From positions 310,001 to 374,000 of the forward strand of contig OY288189.1 of assembly GCA_958439205.1 (NCBI GenBank): a DNA stretch of 64,000 nt, read 5' to 3'. Made by a program: the position numbers and the translations under genes. The stretch comes from an uncultured Allorhizobium sp. GTDB lineage: Bacteria > Pseudomonadota > Alphaproteobacteria > Rhizobiales > Rhizobiaceae. Position 1 is the first letter of the stretch. Every line of letters begins with the position of its first letter. Positions 55,588 to 64,000 of this stretch are shown piece by piece. The notes under the pieces were generated by a model. The model did not search any database and was not told the origin of the DNA. It saw only the letters and a list, made by a program, of their open reading frames with translations.

Positions 55588-56245
55588 CAAGCGCCTCCAC
55601 GATCTGATCCACGGTGGCCGTCCACCCGACGATCGCTCCTTGCGCGGTTATCATGTCGATGGCCGCCTTCTTGAATTCGGGGAAATAGCTTTCGGTGGCA
55701 TCGGTCGCGAGCAGGCATTCGACGCCGCGATCATTGGCTTCGCGCATCGTGGTCTGGACGCAGACTTCGGTGGTGACGCCTGCGAAAACGAGCTGGCGGA
55801 TCTTCCGCTCGGAGAGGAGCTCACCGAGCGGCGTCGCGTAGAAGGCGCCCTTGCCGGGCTTGTCGAGCACGATTTCACCGTCCACCGGATAGAGTTCCGG
55901 AATGATGTCGGCACCGGGTTCACCGGAAATGAGAATGCGGCCCATGGGGCCGGGATCGCCGATGCGCAGAGACGGTTTGCCGCGCTCGCGCTTGGCCGGC
56001 GGGCAATCGGACAGGTCGGGACGATGGCATTCGCGGGTATGGATGACAGGCAGGCCGGCAGCCCGGAAAACGGCGAGTAGCCTAGCCGTCGCCGGAATGA
56101 TCGCCTGCAGGAGCGCGACCTTGTTACCCAATGTTTCGCCAAAGCCGCCGGGCTCGACGAAGTCGCGCTGCATGTCGATGATGATGAGGGCCGCATGGTC
56201 CCGGTCGAGGTCGAAGTCGAAGGGGCGCGCCTTGATGATTGCCAT
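55580..56245 (-). CDS. Isochorismatase-like cysteine hydrolase (biuret/triuret hydrolase relative)
   Basis: A 221-aa amidase of the isochorismatase fold. The triad is visible: Asp in IIIDMQRDF (near 24), Lys in [11 protein letters not shown] (near 130), and Cys in [19 protein letters not shown] (near 163). It is a clear paralogue of the biuret hydrolase-like gene two positions upstream, sharing the [12 protein letters not shown] and REANDRG blocks but differing around the substrate pocket. Its start overlaps the ATPase stop by one base. A ureido or amide substrate such as triuret, biuret or ureidoacrylate is a guess from the family and its neighbours. Confidence 0.85.
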   Translation of the reverse strand: MAIIKARPFDFDLDRDHAALIIIDMQRDFVEPGGFGETLGNKVALLQAIIPATARLLAVFRAAGLPVIHTRECHRPDLSDCPPAKRERGKPSLRIGDPGPMGRILISGEPGADIIPELYPVDGEIVLDKPGKGAFYATPLGELLSERKIRQLVFAGVTTEVCVQTTMREANDRGVECLLATDATESYFPEFKKAAIDMITAQGAIVGWTATVDQIVEALDV

Positions 56246-57783
56246 CAGTGATGTCCTGCCATGTGCCGGCCGATTTCGCCGATATCGGCGTTCGCGGCTG
56301 GTGTCTCATACGCGATATGCCCTTCCGACATGACCAGAATCCGGTCGGAGAGTTGGAGAATTTCGTCAAGGTCTTCAGAGATCAGCAGAACTGCGGCGCC
56401 TGCATTCCTTGCGGCCATGATGCGGGCACGGATTTCGGCGACGGCGGAGAAATCGAGGCCGAAGCAGGGGTTGGTGATGATGAGGAGATCGACATCGCCC
56501 GTCAGCTCGCGGGCGAGAACCGCACGCTGGACATTGCCGCCAGAAAGCGAGGCGATCGGGGACTGGAGCGAGGCGGTCTTCACCTTGTACTCGCCGACCA
56601 GATGCCCCGCCTGTTCGAGCATGCGGCTGCCATCAAGCCAGAACTGACTGCTGCCGGAGGCGAAGTCGAAATCGCGGAAGAAGATGTTTTCCGCCACAGT
56701 CATCCGCGGCGCGCAGGCATTCTTCAGCGGCTCCTCGGGCAGATAACGGACGTTGAGCTTGCGGGCTTCTCCGCGGCGGGCGTGATAGGGTTCCGCCTTC
56801 ACCCGGATCTCGCCCTTTTCCAGCGGCCGCTGGCCGGTCAGGATCTCCATCAGCTCCATCTGTCCATTGCCGGAGATGCCTGCAATGCCGACGATCTCGC
56901 CGGACTTTACGGTGAGATCGGCGATGTCGATGGTCTTCAGGCCGGAGCGATCCGGGGCCCTGACGCCGGAGACGGAGAGGACGGGCACGCCCTGATAGGC
57001 GACGCGGGCAGCCGGCTTCACGAGCTCCTTTTCGCCGATCATCATCGCCGCCATGTCGGAGGTCGTGAGATCGGAGACCTTGCCGCCGCCGACATACTCG
57101 CCGCGCCTCAGGATCGAGACCTCGTCGGCAAAGGCTGTCACTTCGCGGAACTTGTGGCTGATCATCAGGCAGGTGAGTTCGCCGGCGCTCGTCAGACCCC
57201 TGACCATGCCGAGCAGTTCGTCGGCTTCCGCCGGTGTCAGCACCGAGGTGGGCTCGTCGAGGATGAGGAAACGGCGGCCGAGATAAAGCTGCTTCAGGAG
57301 TTCCAGCTTCTGCTTTTCACCCGCGGCGAGCCGGCCGACGGGAATGTCGAGCGGCACGGAGAAAGGCATGCGGGCCATGAAGACGGACAGCGCCTGACGC
57401 TCCTTCTTCCAGTCGATCAGCGCCGGTGCATCGGCGCGGCTGATGACAAGGTTTTCGGCGGCGGTCAGCGACGGAACGAGCGTGAAATGCTGGTAGACCA
57501 TGCCGAGCCCGAGATCATGGGCGGCACGGGGATCGGGGATCTCGACCTCAAGGCCTTCGACCATCATCTGGCCGGAGGTCGGCTTGTAGAAGCCCATCAT
57601 GCATTTGACGAGGGTCGACTTTCCCGCGCCGTTTTCGCCGAGCAGCACATGGAAGGAGCCGGCGGCGACACGGATCGAGACGTCGTTGAGCGCCGTGAAG
57701 CTGCCGAAGCGCATGGTCATGCCGACGGTTTCCACCGACATGGCATGATCGGGTGCTTTGAACTCTTGCGCCGGGACCCTCAT
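56245..57783 (-). CDS. BMP-type ABC transporter, fused double ATP-binding protein
   Basis: A 512-aa RbsA/NupO-like ATPase with two cassettes. The first has Walker [10 protein letters not shown] near residue 50, a signature region reading [15 protein letters not shown] near 150, and Walker [12 protein letters not shown] near 170. The second has a degenerate Walker A (GISGNGQME near 300), a good [17 protein letters not shown] near 420, and [12 protein letters not shown]. This asymmetric pattern is normal for importers with BMP-type binding proteins. It overlaps the biuH-like gene by ATGA and is placed between the two hydrolases, away from its permeases. Confidence 0.92.
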   Translation of the reverse strand: MRVPAQEFKAPDHAMSVETVGMTMRFGSFTALNDVSIRVAAGSFHVLLGENGAGKSTLVKCMMGFYKPTSGQMMVEGLEVEIPDPRAAHDLGLGMVYQHFTLVPSLTAAENLVISRADAPALIDWKKERQALSVFMARMPFSVPLDIPVGRLAAGEKQKLELLKQLYLGRRFLILDEPTSVLTPAEADELLGMVRGLTSAGELTCLMISHKFREVTAFADEVSILRRGEYVGGGKVSDLTTSDMAAMMIGEKELVKPAARVAYQGVPVLSVSGVRAPDRSGLKTIDIADLTVKSGEIVGIAGISGNGQMELMEILTGQRPLEKGEIRVKAEPYHARRGEARKLNVRYLPEEPLKNACAPRMTVAENIFFRDFDFASGSSQFWLDGSRMLEQAGHLVGEYKVKTASLQSPIASLSGGNVQRAVLARELTGDVDLLIITNPCFGLDFSAVAEIRARIMAARNAGAAVLLISEDLDEILQLSDRILVMSEGHIAYETPAANADIGEIGRHMAGHH

Positions 57784-58457
57784 GGCAGGGCGTCCACGAG
57801 CTTTTCGCTGTCCGAGACGGAGCCGAAGACGCCACCCTGCATCTTGACCATCTTGATGGCGGCGGCGTGGTTGCCGGGATCGGTGGCGCCGCAGCAGTCC
57901 TCGAGGATGACGCATTCGAAGCCACGGTCATTGGCCTCGCGCATTGTCGTGTGCACGCAGACATCCGTGGTGATGCCGGTCAACACGATGTTTTCGATGC
58001 CACGCGTGCGCAGGATGAGTTCGAGATCGGTGGCGCAGAAGGAGCCCTTGCCCGGCTTGTCGATGATCGCTTCGCCCGGCAGGGGTGCCAGTTCGTCGAT
58101 GATTTCCCAACCCGGTTCGCCGCGCACGAGGATGCGGCCGCAAGGACCGGCATCGCCGATGCCGGCGCCAATCTGCTGCGAGCGCCAGCGCTTGTTCGGC
58201 GGCAGATCGGAGAGATCAGGGCGATGGCCCTCGCGGGTGTGGATGATGTGGTAGCCCTTGGCCCGCATGGCCGAGAGCACCTTCTTGATCGGCTCGATCG
58301 GCGCGCGGGTGAGCGAGAGGTCGTAGCCCATCTTGTCTACATAACCGCCGACACCGCAGAAATCGGTCTGCATGTCGATGATGATGAGCGCGGTGTTTTC
58401 GGGGCGCAGGTCGCCGTTATAGGGCCAGAGATAGGGATCCGCCTTTATGGTCGTCAT
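57780..58457 (-). CDS. biuH: Biuret amidohydrolase (isochorismatase-like)
   Basis: Hydrolyses biuret to allophanate and ammonia. The 225-aa protein closely resembles the characterised BiuH of Rhizobium leguminosarum from memory: an [11 protein letters not shown]-terminus, [11 protein letters not shown] (Asp near 29), [33 protein letters not shown] (Lys near 135), [19 protein letters not shown] (Cys near 168), and [14 protein letters not shown]. The start overlaps the formamidase stop (ATGA). No allophanate hydrolase gene (atzF type) is in this window, so the product must be handled elsewhere. Confidence 0.85.
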   Translation of the reverse strand: MTTIKADPYLWPYNGDLRPENTALIIIDMQTDFCGVGGYVDKMGYDLSLTRAPIEPIKKVLSAMRAKGYHIIHTREGHRPDLSDLPPNKRWRSQQIGAGIGDAGPCGRILVRGEPGWEIIDELAPLPGEAIIDKPGKGSFCATDLELILRTRGIENIVLTGITTDVCVHTTMREANDRGFECVILEDCCGATDPGNHAAAIKMVKMQGGVFGSVSDSEKLVDALP

Positions 58458-59470
58458 TCCGCCGCCTCCTTGTTGGTCTCGCCATAGCGACGCACGGGTT
58501 TCGGGAAGCCGCAGGGTGTGCCGTCGGTCACCCGGACCTCGTCTTCCCAGGGGAGTTTGTACTCTCCGGCCACCAGGTCCTGCATGAAGGTGTAGGGGCA
58601 ATCGCCCGCACCGCCGGCAACGGCAGAGAAGCCGCGATGGCCGAGCTGGTAGATGTTGTTCTCGACACCCCAGACACGGCGCGCCTCGCGCACGAGATCT
58701 GGGCGGACTTCCGCCGTGATGATCTCGTCCGGGCGGCCGGACGTGCCATGGGCGATGATGCTGCCGTCGAAATTGACGATCATGCCCTCGCCCATGGAAT
58801 CGAAGGTGCCGTCCGATCCGCACATGCAAACATTGGCGGTGACCATGAGATTGCAGAAGGAATTGGACTGGTTGGTGAAGCGCCAGGCCTCGCGCATCGG
58901 GGCGGTATAACCCGCCGTGCGCAGCATGATCTCGGCGCCCTTGTAGGCCGCCTCGCGCGCCATTTCCGGGAACATGCCGTCGTGGCAGATGATCAGCGAG
59001 AGCTTGCAACCCTTGGGGCCTTCGATGACGGGAATGCCGAGATCGCCCGGCTCCCAGGGTTCGACCGGCACCCAGGGATGGAGCTTGCGGTAATAGAGCC
59101 TGATCTCGCCCTGGTCGTCGATAACAAGACCGGTGTTCCACGGATTGCCGCCCGGATTGTATTCCATGATGGAAAAGCATCCCCAGATGCGGTTGTCGCG
59201 GCAGGCCTGCTTGAAGGCTGCGACTTCCGGGCCATCCATCCGGCACATGATGTCAGGGTTCGTATCCATCGACAGGCCATGCAGGGCATATTCCGGGAAG
59301 ACGACGAGATCCATGCCGGCGATGTTGCGCCGCGCCTTGGCGACCATGCCGACGACCTTGTCGGTCTGGGCTGCGAGATCGGCCCGGGTCACCGTGTTCG
59401 GCAATTGTAGCTGCACGAGGCCGATGACCACACCCTCGGGCGACTTGTTGAGACCGCCAAGTCCGTTCAT
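58454..59470 (-). CDS. amiF: Formamidase (nitrilase superfamily)
   Basis: Hydrolyses formamide to formate and ammonia in the cytosol. The 338-aa protein has the nitrilase catalytic triad: Glu in [11 protein letters not shown] (near 61), Lys in [21 protein letters not shown] (near 132), and Cys in [19 protein letters not shown] (near 165). The length and the VEPW-PGDLG and WEDEV blocks fit AmiF rather than the aliphatic amidase AmiE. It lies 11 bases after the second permease and is coupled to the biuH-like gene. Substrate could be another short amide. Confidence 0.87.
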   Translation of the reverse strand: MNGLGGLNKSPEGVVIGLVQLQLPNTVTRADLAAQTDKVVGMVAKARRNIAGMDLVVFPEYALHGLSMDTNPDIMCRMDGPEVAAFKQACRDNRIWGCFSIMEYNPGGNPWNTGLVIDDQGEIRLYYRKLHPWVPVEPWEPGDLGIPVIEGPKGCKLSLIICHDGMFPEMAREAAYKGAEIMLRTAGYTAPMREAWRFTNQSNSFCNLMVTANVCMCGSDGTFDSMGEGMIVNFDGSIIAHGTSGRPDEIITAEVRPDLVREARRVWGVENNIYQLGHRGFSAVAGGAGDCPYTFMQDLVAGEYKLPWEDEVRVTDGTPCGFPKPVRRYGETNKEAAE

Positions 59471-59481
59471 GGATCCTGCTC

Positions 59482-60402
59482 CTATTTGGTGATGCTGAGT
59501 TCGCCGGGGGCCGAGACCATGGCCCGGGTGCGCGAGCTGATCGCGATCAGAAGGCCAAGGGTGAGCACGTAAGGTGCGGCGTAGAAGAGGTAGTAGCCCT
59601 GGGTGACGCCGACCGATTGAAGCGCGGGCCCGAGCGCACCCGCACCGCCGAAGAGCAGCGAGGCGTAGAGGCAATGGACAGGGTTCCAGCGGGCGAAGAT
59701 GACCAGTGCGACCGCCATCAGTCCCTGGCCTGAGGAAATGCCTTCGTTCCAGCTGCCGGGATAGAAAAGCGATAGATAGGCGCCGCCGACGCCGGCCAGT
59801 GCACCGCCCACCGCTGTCGACCAGAGGCGCACGCGGTTGACGTTGATGCCGAGTGCACGCGCCGCATCGGCGCTGTCACCGGCGACCCGGATGGTGAGGC
59901 CGACGCGGGTGTTCTTCAGAACCCAGGCCGCAACAAAGGCGAGCGCGATGCCGACGAGGAAGAGGACGTTGACGTTGAGGGCCGCCTGGACCTGCGGGAT
60001 ATCCGACCAGAAACCGAGCGGGATCGACGGCAGATCGGGAGCCACAGGCTGGACGTAGGGTTTGCCGAAGAAGAAGGCGAGACCGGAGCCGAAGATCATC
60101 AAGGCGATGCCGATCGCGATGTCGTTGACCTTGGGGAACTTGCAGATCCAGCCGTGCAGAAGGCCGAAGAGGAGACCGGAGACCGCAGCGGCCAGGGTCC
60201 CCGCCCAGGCGGAGCCGGTGTGGTAGGCGACGGCATAGCCGCTCATGGCGCCGAAGACGAGCGTGCCTTCGAGGCCGAGATTGATGCGGCCGGAGCGCTC
60301 CGTCAGGCATTCACCGATGCTGACGAAGATGAAGGGGGTGGAGACACGGATCGCGCCGCCGAGAATCGCAAGGGGCACGCCCCAGAGACCGATATCCGTC
60401 AT
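59482..60402 (-). CDS. BMP-type ABC transporter permease (NupQ-like)
   Basis: A 306-aa inner-membrane permease with about eight hydrophobic segments, of the BPD_transp_2 family. Typical are GECLTERSGRINLGLEGTLVFGAMSGYAVA (residues 27-56) and RVAGDSADAARALGINVNRVRL near 173, the cytoplasmic ATPase-contact loop. Its start overlaps the preceding permease stop (ATGA). It should form a heterodimer with that permease. Confidence 0.92.
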   Translation of the reverse strand: MTDIGLWGVPLAILGGAIRVSTPFIFVSIGECLTERSGRINLGLEGTLVFGAMSGYAVAYHTGSAWAGTLAAAVSGLLFGLLHGWICKFPKVNDIAIGIALMIFGSGLAFFFGKPYVQPVAPDLPSIPLGFWSDIPQVQAALNVNVLFLVGIALAFVAAWVLKNTRVGLTIRVAGDSADAARALGINVNRVRLWSTAVGGALAGVGGAYLSLFYPGSWNEGISSGQGLMAVALVIFARWNPVHCLYASLLFGGAGALGPALQSVGVTQGYYLFYAAPYVLTLGLLIAISSRTRAMVSAPGELSITK

Positions 60403-61511
60403 GCTCGCTTTCCCTTCAGCAGAAGGCCATCCAGCGTGATGCGGTCACGGAACGCGTCGGACAAGAGGATGGCGATGAAGATCATGCCCTGGAAGACCAC
60501 GATGGTGGCATCCGGCAGGTCTAGCCTTCGCTGGACGAGGCCGCTCGATGCCTCGAAGCCGGCAAAGAGCAGGGTGGCCGGAATGATTGCCAGGCAATTG
60601 TGCCGGGCGAGAAAGGCGATGAGGATGCCGGTATAGCCGTAGCCGCCGGCGAGCGAGGCATTGGCCGAGCCATGGACGGCCGCCACTTCGAAAGCCCCGG
60701 CAAGGCCGGCCAGTGACCCACCGAGCGCTGTAAAGCCGATCATCAGCAAGCCGGCAGGCAGACCCTGCACCTGGGCGGCCCTGAGGTTTCCGCCGACAAT
60801 GCGCGCGGCAAATCCGAAGGTCGTCTTTTCGATCAGCACCCAGCAGAGAATGCAGGCGATGATGCCGGCTGCGAGGCCCCAATGCACGCCGATTCCCGGG
60901 ATCTCGCCGATCCGGTAGAGCTCCGGCAGCGGTGAGGTCGATGGTTTGTTGAGGCTCGCCGGGTCGCGCAGCGGTCCTTCCACCAGATGGTTCATGAGCG
61001 CGATCGCGATATAGGCGAGCAGCAGGCTGGAGATCGTCTCGTTGACCCCGCGGAAATGCCTGAGAGCCCCGATGCCACCGATCCAGATGGCACCGACGAG
61101 CGCGCCCGCGATCATCATGGCGAGGATGCCGACCGGACCCGGCATGCTAGGTGCCAGCATGGCGATCGCGCCAGCTCCCACACCACCGAGGACGATCGCG
61201 CCCTCCCCGCCGATGACGACGAGACCGAGGCGGGCCGGGAGGGCAACGCAGAGCGCGGCGAAAAGGAGCGGTGCCGCGCGGGCCAGCGTATTGGTCCAGG
61301 AGAAGGACGTGCCGAAGCCCGCCTTGTAGACCAGCGTATAGAACTCGATCGGTGAAGTACCGATCAGGAGCAGGAAGACGGCGAACAGGAGCATCCCGGC
61401 GAGAAGTGCTGCCAGCGGCAGGAAGAGTGGATCGAGCCAGCGCAGAACGGTCTCGAACGAGACACTGCGTCTGGCCAGGTCCTGGCTTGCGAGATCCGCC
61501 GGTGCACTCAT
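60399..61511 (-). CDS. BMP-type ABC transporter permease (NupP-like)
   Basis: A 370-aa inner-membrane permease, BPD_transp_2 family, with about nine hydrophobic segments. It shows VVIGGEGAIVLGGVGAGAIAM near 98 and the cytoplasmic RIVGGNLRAAQVQGLPAGLL loop near 237. It starts 20 bases after the binding-protein gene. Together with the NupQ-like protein it forms the channel. Confidence 0.92.
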   Translation of the reverse strand: MSAPADLASQDLARRSVSFETVLRWLDPLFLPLAALLAGMLLFAVFLLLIGTSPIEFYTLVYKAGFGTSFSWTNTLARAAPLLFAALCVALPARLGLVVIGGEGAIVLGGVGAGAIAMLAPSMPGPVGILAMMIAGALVGAIWIGGIGALRHFRGVNETISSLLLAYIAIALMNHLVEGPLRDPASLNKPSTSPLPELYRIGEIPGIGVHWGLAAGIIACILCWVLIEKTTFGFAARIVGGNLRAAQVQGLPAGLLMIGFTALGGSLAGLAGAFEVAAVHGSANASLAGGYGYTGILIAFLARHNCLAIIPATLLFAGFEASSGLVQRRLDLPDATIVVFQGMIFIAILLSDAFRDRITLDGLLLKGKRA

Positions 61512-61531
61512 GGCATGCCCCTCCCGGACGA

Positions 61532-62656
61532 TTACGAGGTCGACCCGACGACACCCTCGACGAGGTAGCCCATGCTTTCGAGCGCAACGTCCGTTTCGGC
61601 GAAGGCCTGTCCCTCGGTCGCGATGACATTGCCCTTGTTGTCCTTGAGCGGTCCCTTGATGACCGAGAAGCCGCCCTTCATGATTTCAGCAAGGGTCGCA
61701 TCGAACTGCTTGCGCGCCGGTTCGGTGACTGCCGGTCCGAGCGGGCTCATCTTGACGAAGCCTTCGGCAAGGCCGCCGCGGACGAAGTTGTCGATGGTGC
61801 CGCCAGCCAAGGTCGTGTTGACCATGTCGGTATAGACCTTGGACCAGTTCCACTCGGCGCCGGTCAGGTACTTTTCCGGTGCGAGCGGGCTCTGGTTGGC
61901 GTGGTAGCCGCAGAGGAACATGCCGCGGCCGGCGCCGGTTTCCATGACGACCTTCGGGCCGTCGACATGGCAAGTGACGACGTCGACGCCCTGGTCGGCG
62001 AGTGCGTTCGTGGCTTCCGCTTCCTTGACGGCGAGCGACCATTCACCGGTGAAGATGACCTGGCAGGTGATCGTGGGATCGACGGCGCGGGCGCCGAGCA
62101 GGAAGGAGTTGATGTTGAGCAGGACCTGCGGAATGGGCTTTGCAGCGACGAAGCCGATCTTCTTGGTCTTGGTCATGTGGCCGGCGACGATGCCGTTCAG
62201 ATACTGGCCCATGCCGATATAGCCGAAATAGGAACCGGTATTGGCCGGCTTGTCAGGGGTCCAGAGGCCGCCGCAATGTTCGAAGCGAACGTTGGGATAT
62301 TTCGGCGCCATGGTCAGGATATGGGGGTCGAAATAGCCGAAGGAGGTCGGGAAGAGCAGTGTGGCGCCGTCGAAATTGATCATGCTCTCCATGGTCTTCT
62401 GCACATCGACCGTTTCCGGGACCTGTTCCTCTTCGATCACCGTCACACCGTCGATCGCCTTGATCGCTGCGGCCCCTTCCGCATGGGCCTGGTTGTAGCC
62501 GTAGTCATCCTTCGGGCCGACATAGATGAAGCCGACGGTGAGGCCGGCGGCACGGGAGATATCGAAAGGAAGCACGCTGCTGGCGGCGGCAAGGCCGGCG
62601 AGACCGGCTGACTGGCGCAGAAACTGGCGGCGGCTCGGCATAAGAAACTGGCTCAT
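61532..62656 (-). CDS. BMP-family periplasmic binding protein with Tat signal
   Basis: A 374-aa solute-binding protein of the BMP (PnrA-like) family. The N-terminus carries a twin-arginine motif SRRQFLRQSAGLAGLAAASS (residues 8-27), so it is likely exported folded through Tat, unlike GlpV and SmoE. Mature features include VGFIYVGPKDDYGYNQAHAEG near 41, KTMESMINFDGATLLF near 86, and YHANQSPLAPEKYLTGAEWNWSKVYTDMV near 256. GGGAGA precedes the ATG at 62656. First gene of the amide operon, divergent from the LysR gene. BMP proteins bind nucleosides, purines or similar nitrogenous rings; a ureide is possible. Confidence 0.9.
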   Translation of the reverse strand: MSQFLMPSRRQFLRQSAGLAGLAAASSVLPFDISRAAGLTVGFIYVGPKDDYGYNQAHAEGAAAIKAIDGVTVIEEEQVPETVDVQKTMESMINFDGATLLFPTSFGYFDPHILTMAPKYPNVRFEHCGGLWTPDKPANTGSYFGYIGMGQYLNGIVAGHMTKTKKIGFVAAKPIPQVLLNINSFLLGARAVDPTITCQVIFTGEWSLAVKEAEATNALADQGVDVVTCHVDGPKVVMETGAGRGMFLCGYHANQSPLAPEKYLTGAEWNWSKVYTDMVNTTLAGGTIDNFVRGGLAEGFVKMSPLGPAVTEPARKQFDATLAEIMKGGFSVIKGPLKDNKGNVIATEGQAFAETDVALESMGYLVEGVVGSTS

Positions 62657-62795
62657 GAAGGATCTCCCAGATCAGGATGAACAGTGAATTTCGTGCGGGC
62701 GCTGGTTCCCCTGATTATTGATGGCGCTCCGCGTTCACCTTTGAGTAACCCATATGGCGCCGCTCCTGTCTTGTGCTAAGATTTGGTCAAGCTGC

Positions 62796-62808
62796 TGCAA
62801 AATTTGCA
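62796..62808. promoter_or_regulatory. Candidate LysR-regulator binding site
   Basis: TGCAAAATTTGCA is a perfect 13-bp palindrome of the T-N11-A form typical of LysR-type regulators, in the 171-base gap between the divergent BMP operon and the regulator gene, 20 bases before the regulator start. Confidence 0.5.
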
Positions 62809-62827
62809 TCACCACAGGAGATCTGAC

Positions 62828-63736
62828 ATGCGGCACCTGACTTCGCTTCGTTACATCGACGCCGTTGCCAAGGCCGGCTCCATCCGTGGGGCGGCGGAAT
62901 CTCTCGCGATCACCTCAACTGCACTCAACCGGCGCATCCTGGCGCTGGAAGAGGAACTCGGCGTGCCGGTCTTTGAACGGCTGCCGCACGGGGTGCGGCT
63001 GTCGAGTGCCGGAGAGATCCTGATCCATCACATCCGCAATCAGATCTCCGACATGGAGCGTGTGCGTTCACAGATCGCCGATCTTTCCGGCGTCCGGCGC
63101 GGGCATGTGTCGATCGCCTGCAGCCAGGCGCTCCTGCCCTATTTCCTGCCGCATCAGATCGCTCACTATCGGAAGGACCATCCGGCGGTGACCTTCGGTG
63201 TGCATCTGCGTGATCGCCAGGCGGCAGAACAGTCGCTGGTCGATCACTCGGCGGATCTCGCGATCGTGTTCGAGCCGGTGCGAATGGCCGATTTCATGAC
63301 GCTGATCCGGGTGCACCAGCCGGTGCATGTAGTGATGGCACCGCATCATCCGCTGGCAGCCAAGGAAACCATCCGGCTCAGCGACTGCCTCGACTATCCC
63401 TATTCGCTCCCGACGGCGCCCTTCGGCGTCCGGCACCTGATGGACATGGCGGCACAGAAATCATCCTACCGGCTGGAGCCGGTGATCGAATCCGACAGTT
63501 TCGAGTTCCTGCGCAACCATGCGGTCGCGGAGAACATCATCACCTTCCAGATCCCGATCGGGCTTTCGGACCATACGATGACAGGGGAGATGATCACACG
63601 ACCGCTCGACAAGCGCGATGTGCCGGCGGGCGTGCTCTATATGGGGCAGTTGCGCGGCCGGACGCTTCCGGTTGCAGCGGCTCGGTTTGCTGCTCAACTG
63701 TCGACGGCGCTTGCCAGCCGATACGAAGTCTCGTGA
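62828..63736 (+). CDS. LysR-family transcriptional regulator
   Basis: A 302-aa LysR regulator. The N-terminal helix-turn-helix LRYIDAVAKAGSIRGAAESLAITSTALNRRILALEEELGVPVFER covers residues 6-50, followed by the effector domain (about 90-295) with HVSIACSQALLPYFLPH near 96. It faces the amide/ureido operon with a T-N11-A palindrome in the gap, the usual LysR arrangement, so it probably activates that operon with its substrate as co-inducer. AGGAG lies 7 bases before the ATG at 62828. Confidence 0.92.
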   Translation: MRHLTSLRYIDAVAKAGSIRGAAESLAITSTALNRRILALEEELGVPVFERLPHGVRLSSAGEILIHHIRNQISDMERVRSQIADLSGVRRGHVSIACSQALLPYFLPHQIAHYRKDHPAVTFGVHLRDRQAAEQSLVDHSADLAIVFEPVRMADFMTLIRVHQPVHVVMAPHHPLAAKETIRLSDCLDYPYSLPTAPFGVRHLMDMAAQKSSYRLEPVIESDSFEFLRNHAVAENIITFQIPIGLSDHTMTGEMITRPLDKRDVPAGVLYMGQLRGRTLPVAAARFAAQLSTALASRYEVS

Positions 63737-63751
63737 CGGCTTAGCCGAAAA

Positions 63752-64000
63752 CTACCGCTCGACCCCGTCCGGTCGCGTGGCGCGATAGAGCAGATAGGCG
63801 AAAACGGCAGCCAGGCCGAACCAGGTCATGGCATAGCCGAAATGCTTGTTGGGGAAGGAAACGACGGTGAGCCCGCCGACGGGCATGCCATCGCTAGACG
63901 CATCGGCATCGATGAAAAAGGGCGCGACCTCTCCCAGCCCAATGGCCTCAGCCATGGCGACCGTGTCACGGGAGAACCATCGATTGCCCACGGGGTCGTT
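63752..64000 (-). CDS. SURF1 family cytochrome oxidase assembly protein, 3' part (start beyond window)
   Basis: The C-terminal 82 codons of a SURF1 protein, open through the right edge. The NRWFSRDTVAMAEAIG block and PFFIDAD, then PVGGLTVVSFPNKHFGYAMTWFGLAAVFAYLLY with the second transmembrane helix, are the family's C-terminal signature. SURF1 helps place heme a in cytochrome c oxidase. Upstream cox genes would be expected past position 64000. Convergent with the LysR gene, 15 bases apart. Confidence 0.88.
   Translation of the reverse strand, partial: NDPVGNRWFSRDTVAMAEAIGLGEVAPFFIDADASSDGMPVGGLTVVSFPNKHFGYAMTWFGLAAVFAYLLYRATRPDGVER

Noticed and set aside
56239..58254. 671-codon plus-strand open frame across the ATPase and hydrolase genes
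   Set aside because: It spans three genuine minus-strand genes with clear motifs and coupled overlaps; the plus-strand translation has no domain and arises from GC-rich third positions.

Overview
The window reads as chromosomal DNA of a Rhizobiaceae-type alphaproteobacterium (Rhizobium/Agrobacterium/Sinorhizobium relatives). The basis is the GC-rich, densely packed operons, the cmk-rpsA block next to a TIGR02300 (FYDLN acid) gene, and rhizobial-style glpRDSTPQUVK glycerol, smoCEFGKS-mtlK polyol and HutF/HutG-type histidine loci. I see no insertion sequence, prophage, integrase, rRNA or CRISPR array. Genus is not determined.

Layout. 1-9015 is housekeeping: a cut YdcF/ElyC-like protein, tRNA-Ala(GGC), TIGR02300, cmk, rpsA, a Pro/Ala-rich protein with an apparent frameshift, a NAMPT-type nadV, a DUF6665 protein and an RNase D-like exonuclease. 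9335-9490 holds a small RNA with its own sigma70-type promoter and three hairpins carrying CCTCCTCCC loops, followed by a phosphomannomutase-type gene. 11092-17164 is an ECF sigma/ChrR island with an SDR, a Cfa-like methylase, DUF1365, a flavoprotein and DUF2177, as in alphaproteobacterial singlet-oxygen regulons. A DNA ligase and its partner exonuclease follow.

19853-29829 is a complete glycerol uptake and catabolism operon (glpR, glpD, two ATPases, two permeases, GlpU, GlpV, GlpK), with CGAAA repeats phased by helical turns in front of glpD. 29902-33145 is a cobalamin-type ABC transporter behind a cobalamin riboswitch; between them lies a 32-codon leader ORF whose Shine-Dalgarno and start codon are buried in one hairpin and whose stop overlaps the ATPase start. 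33281-35413 holds an NDH-2 and a DUF4142 protein.

35540-45443 is a sorbitol/mannitol uptake and oxidation operon under a SorC-type regulator. 45558-55218 is a hut operon using the HutF/HutG route from histidine to glutamate; it contains a second HAL-family gene that lacks the Ala-Ser-Gly cofactor triad. 55255-62656 is an amide/ureido-nitrogen operon with a BMP-type ABC transporter, formamidase, a biuret amidohydrolase-like enzyme, a second isochorismatase-like hydrolase and a cupin, facing a LysR regulator. A cut SURF1 gene closes the window.

Much of the window is therefore uptake and catabolism of small carbon and nitrogen compounds (glycerol, polyols, histidine, ureides/amides, B12), each under local control. 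All family assignments were made by reading the translations; no database search was run.
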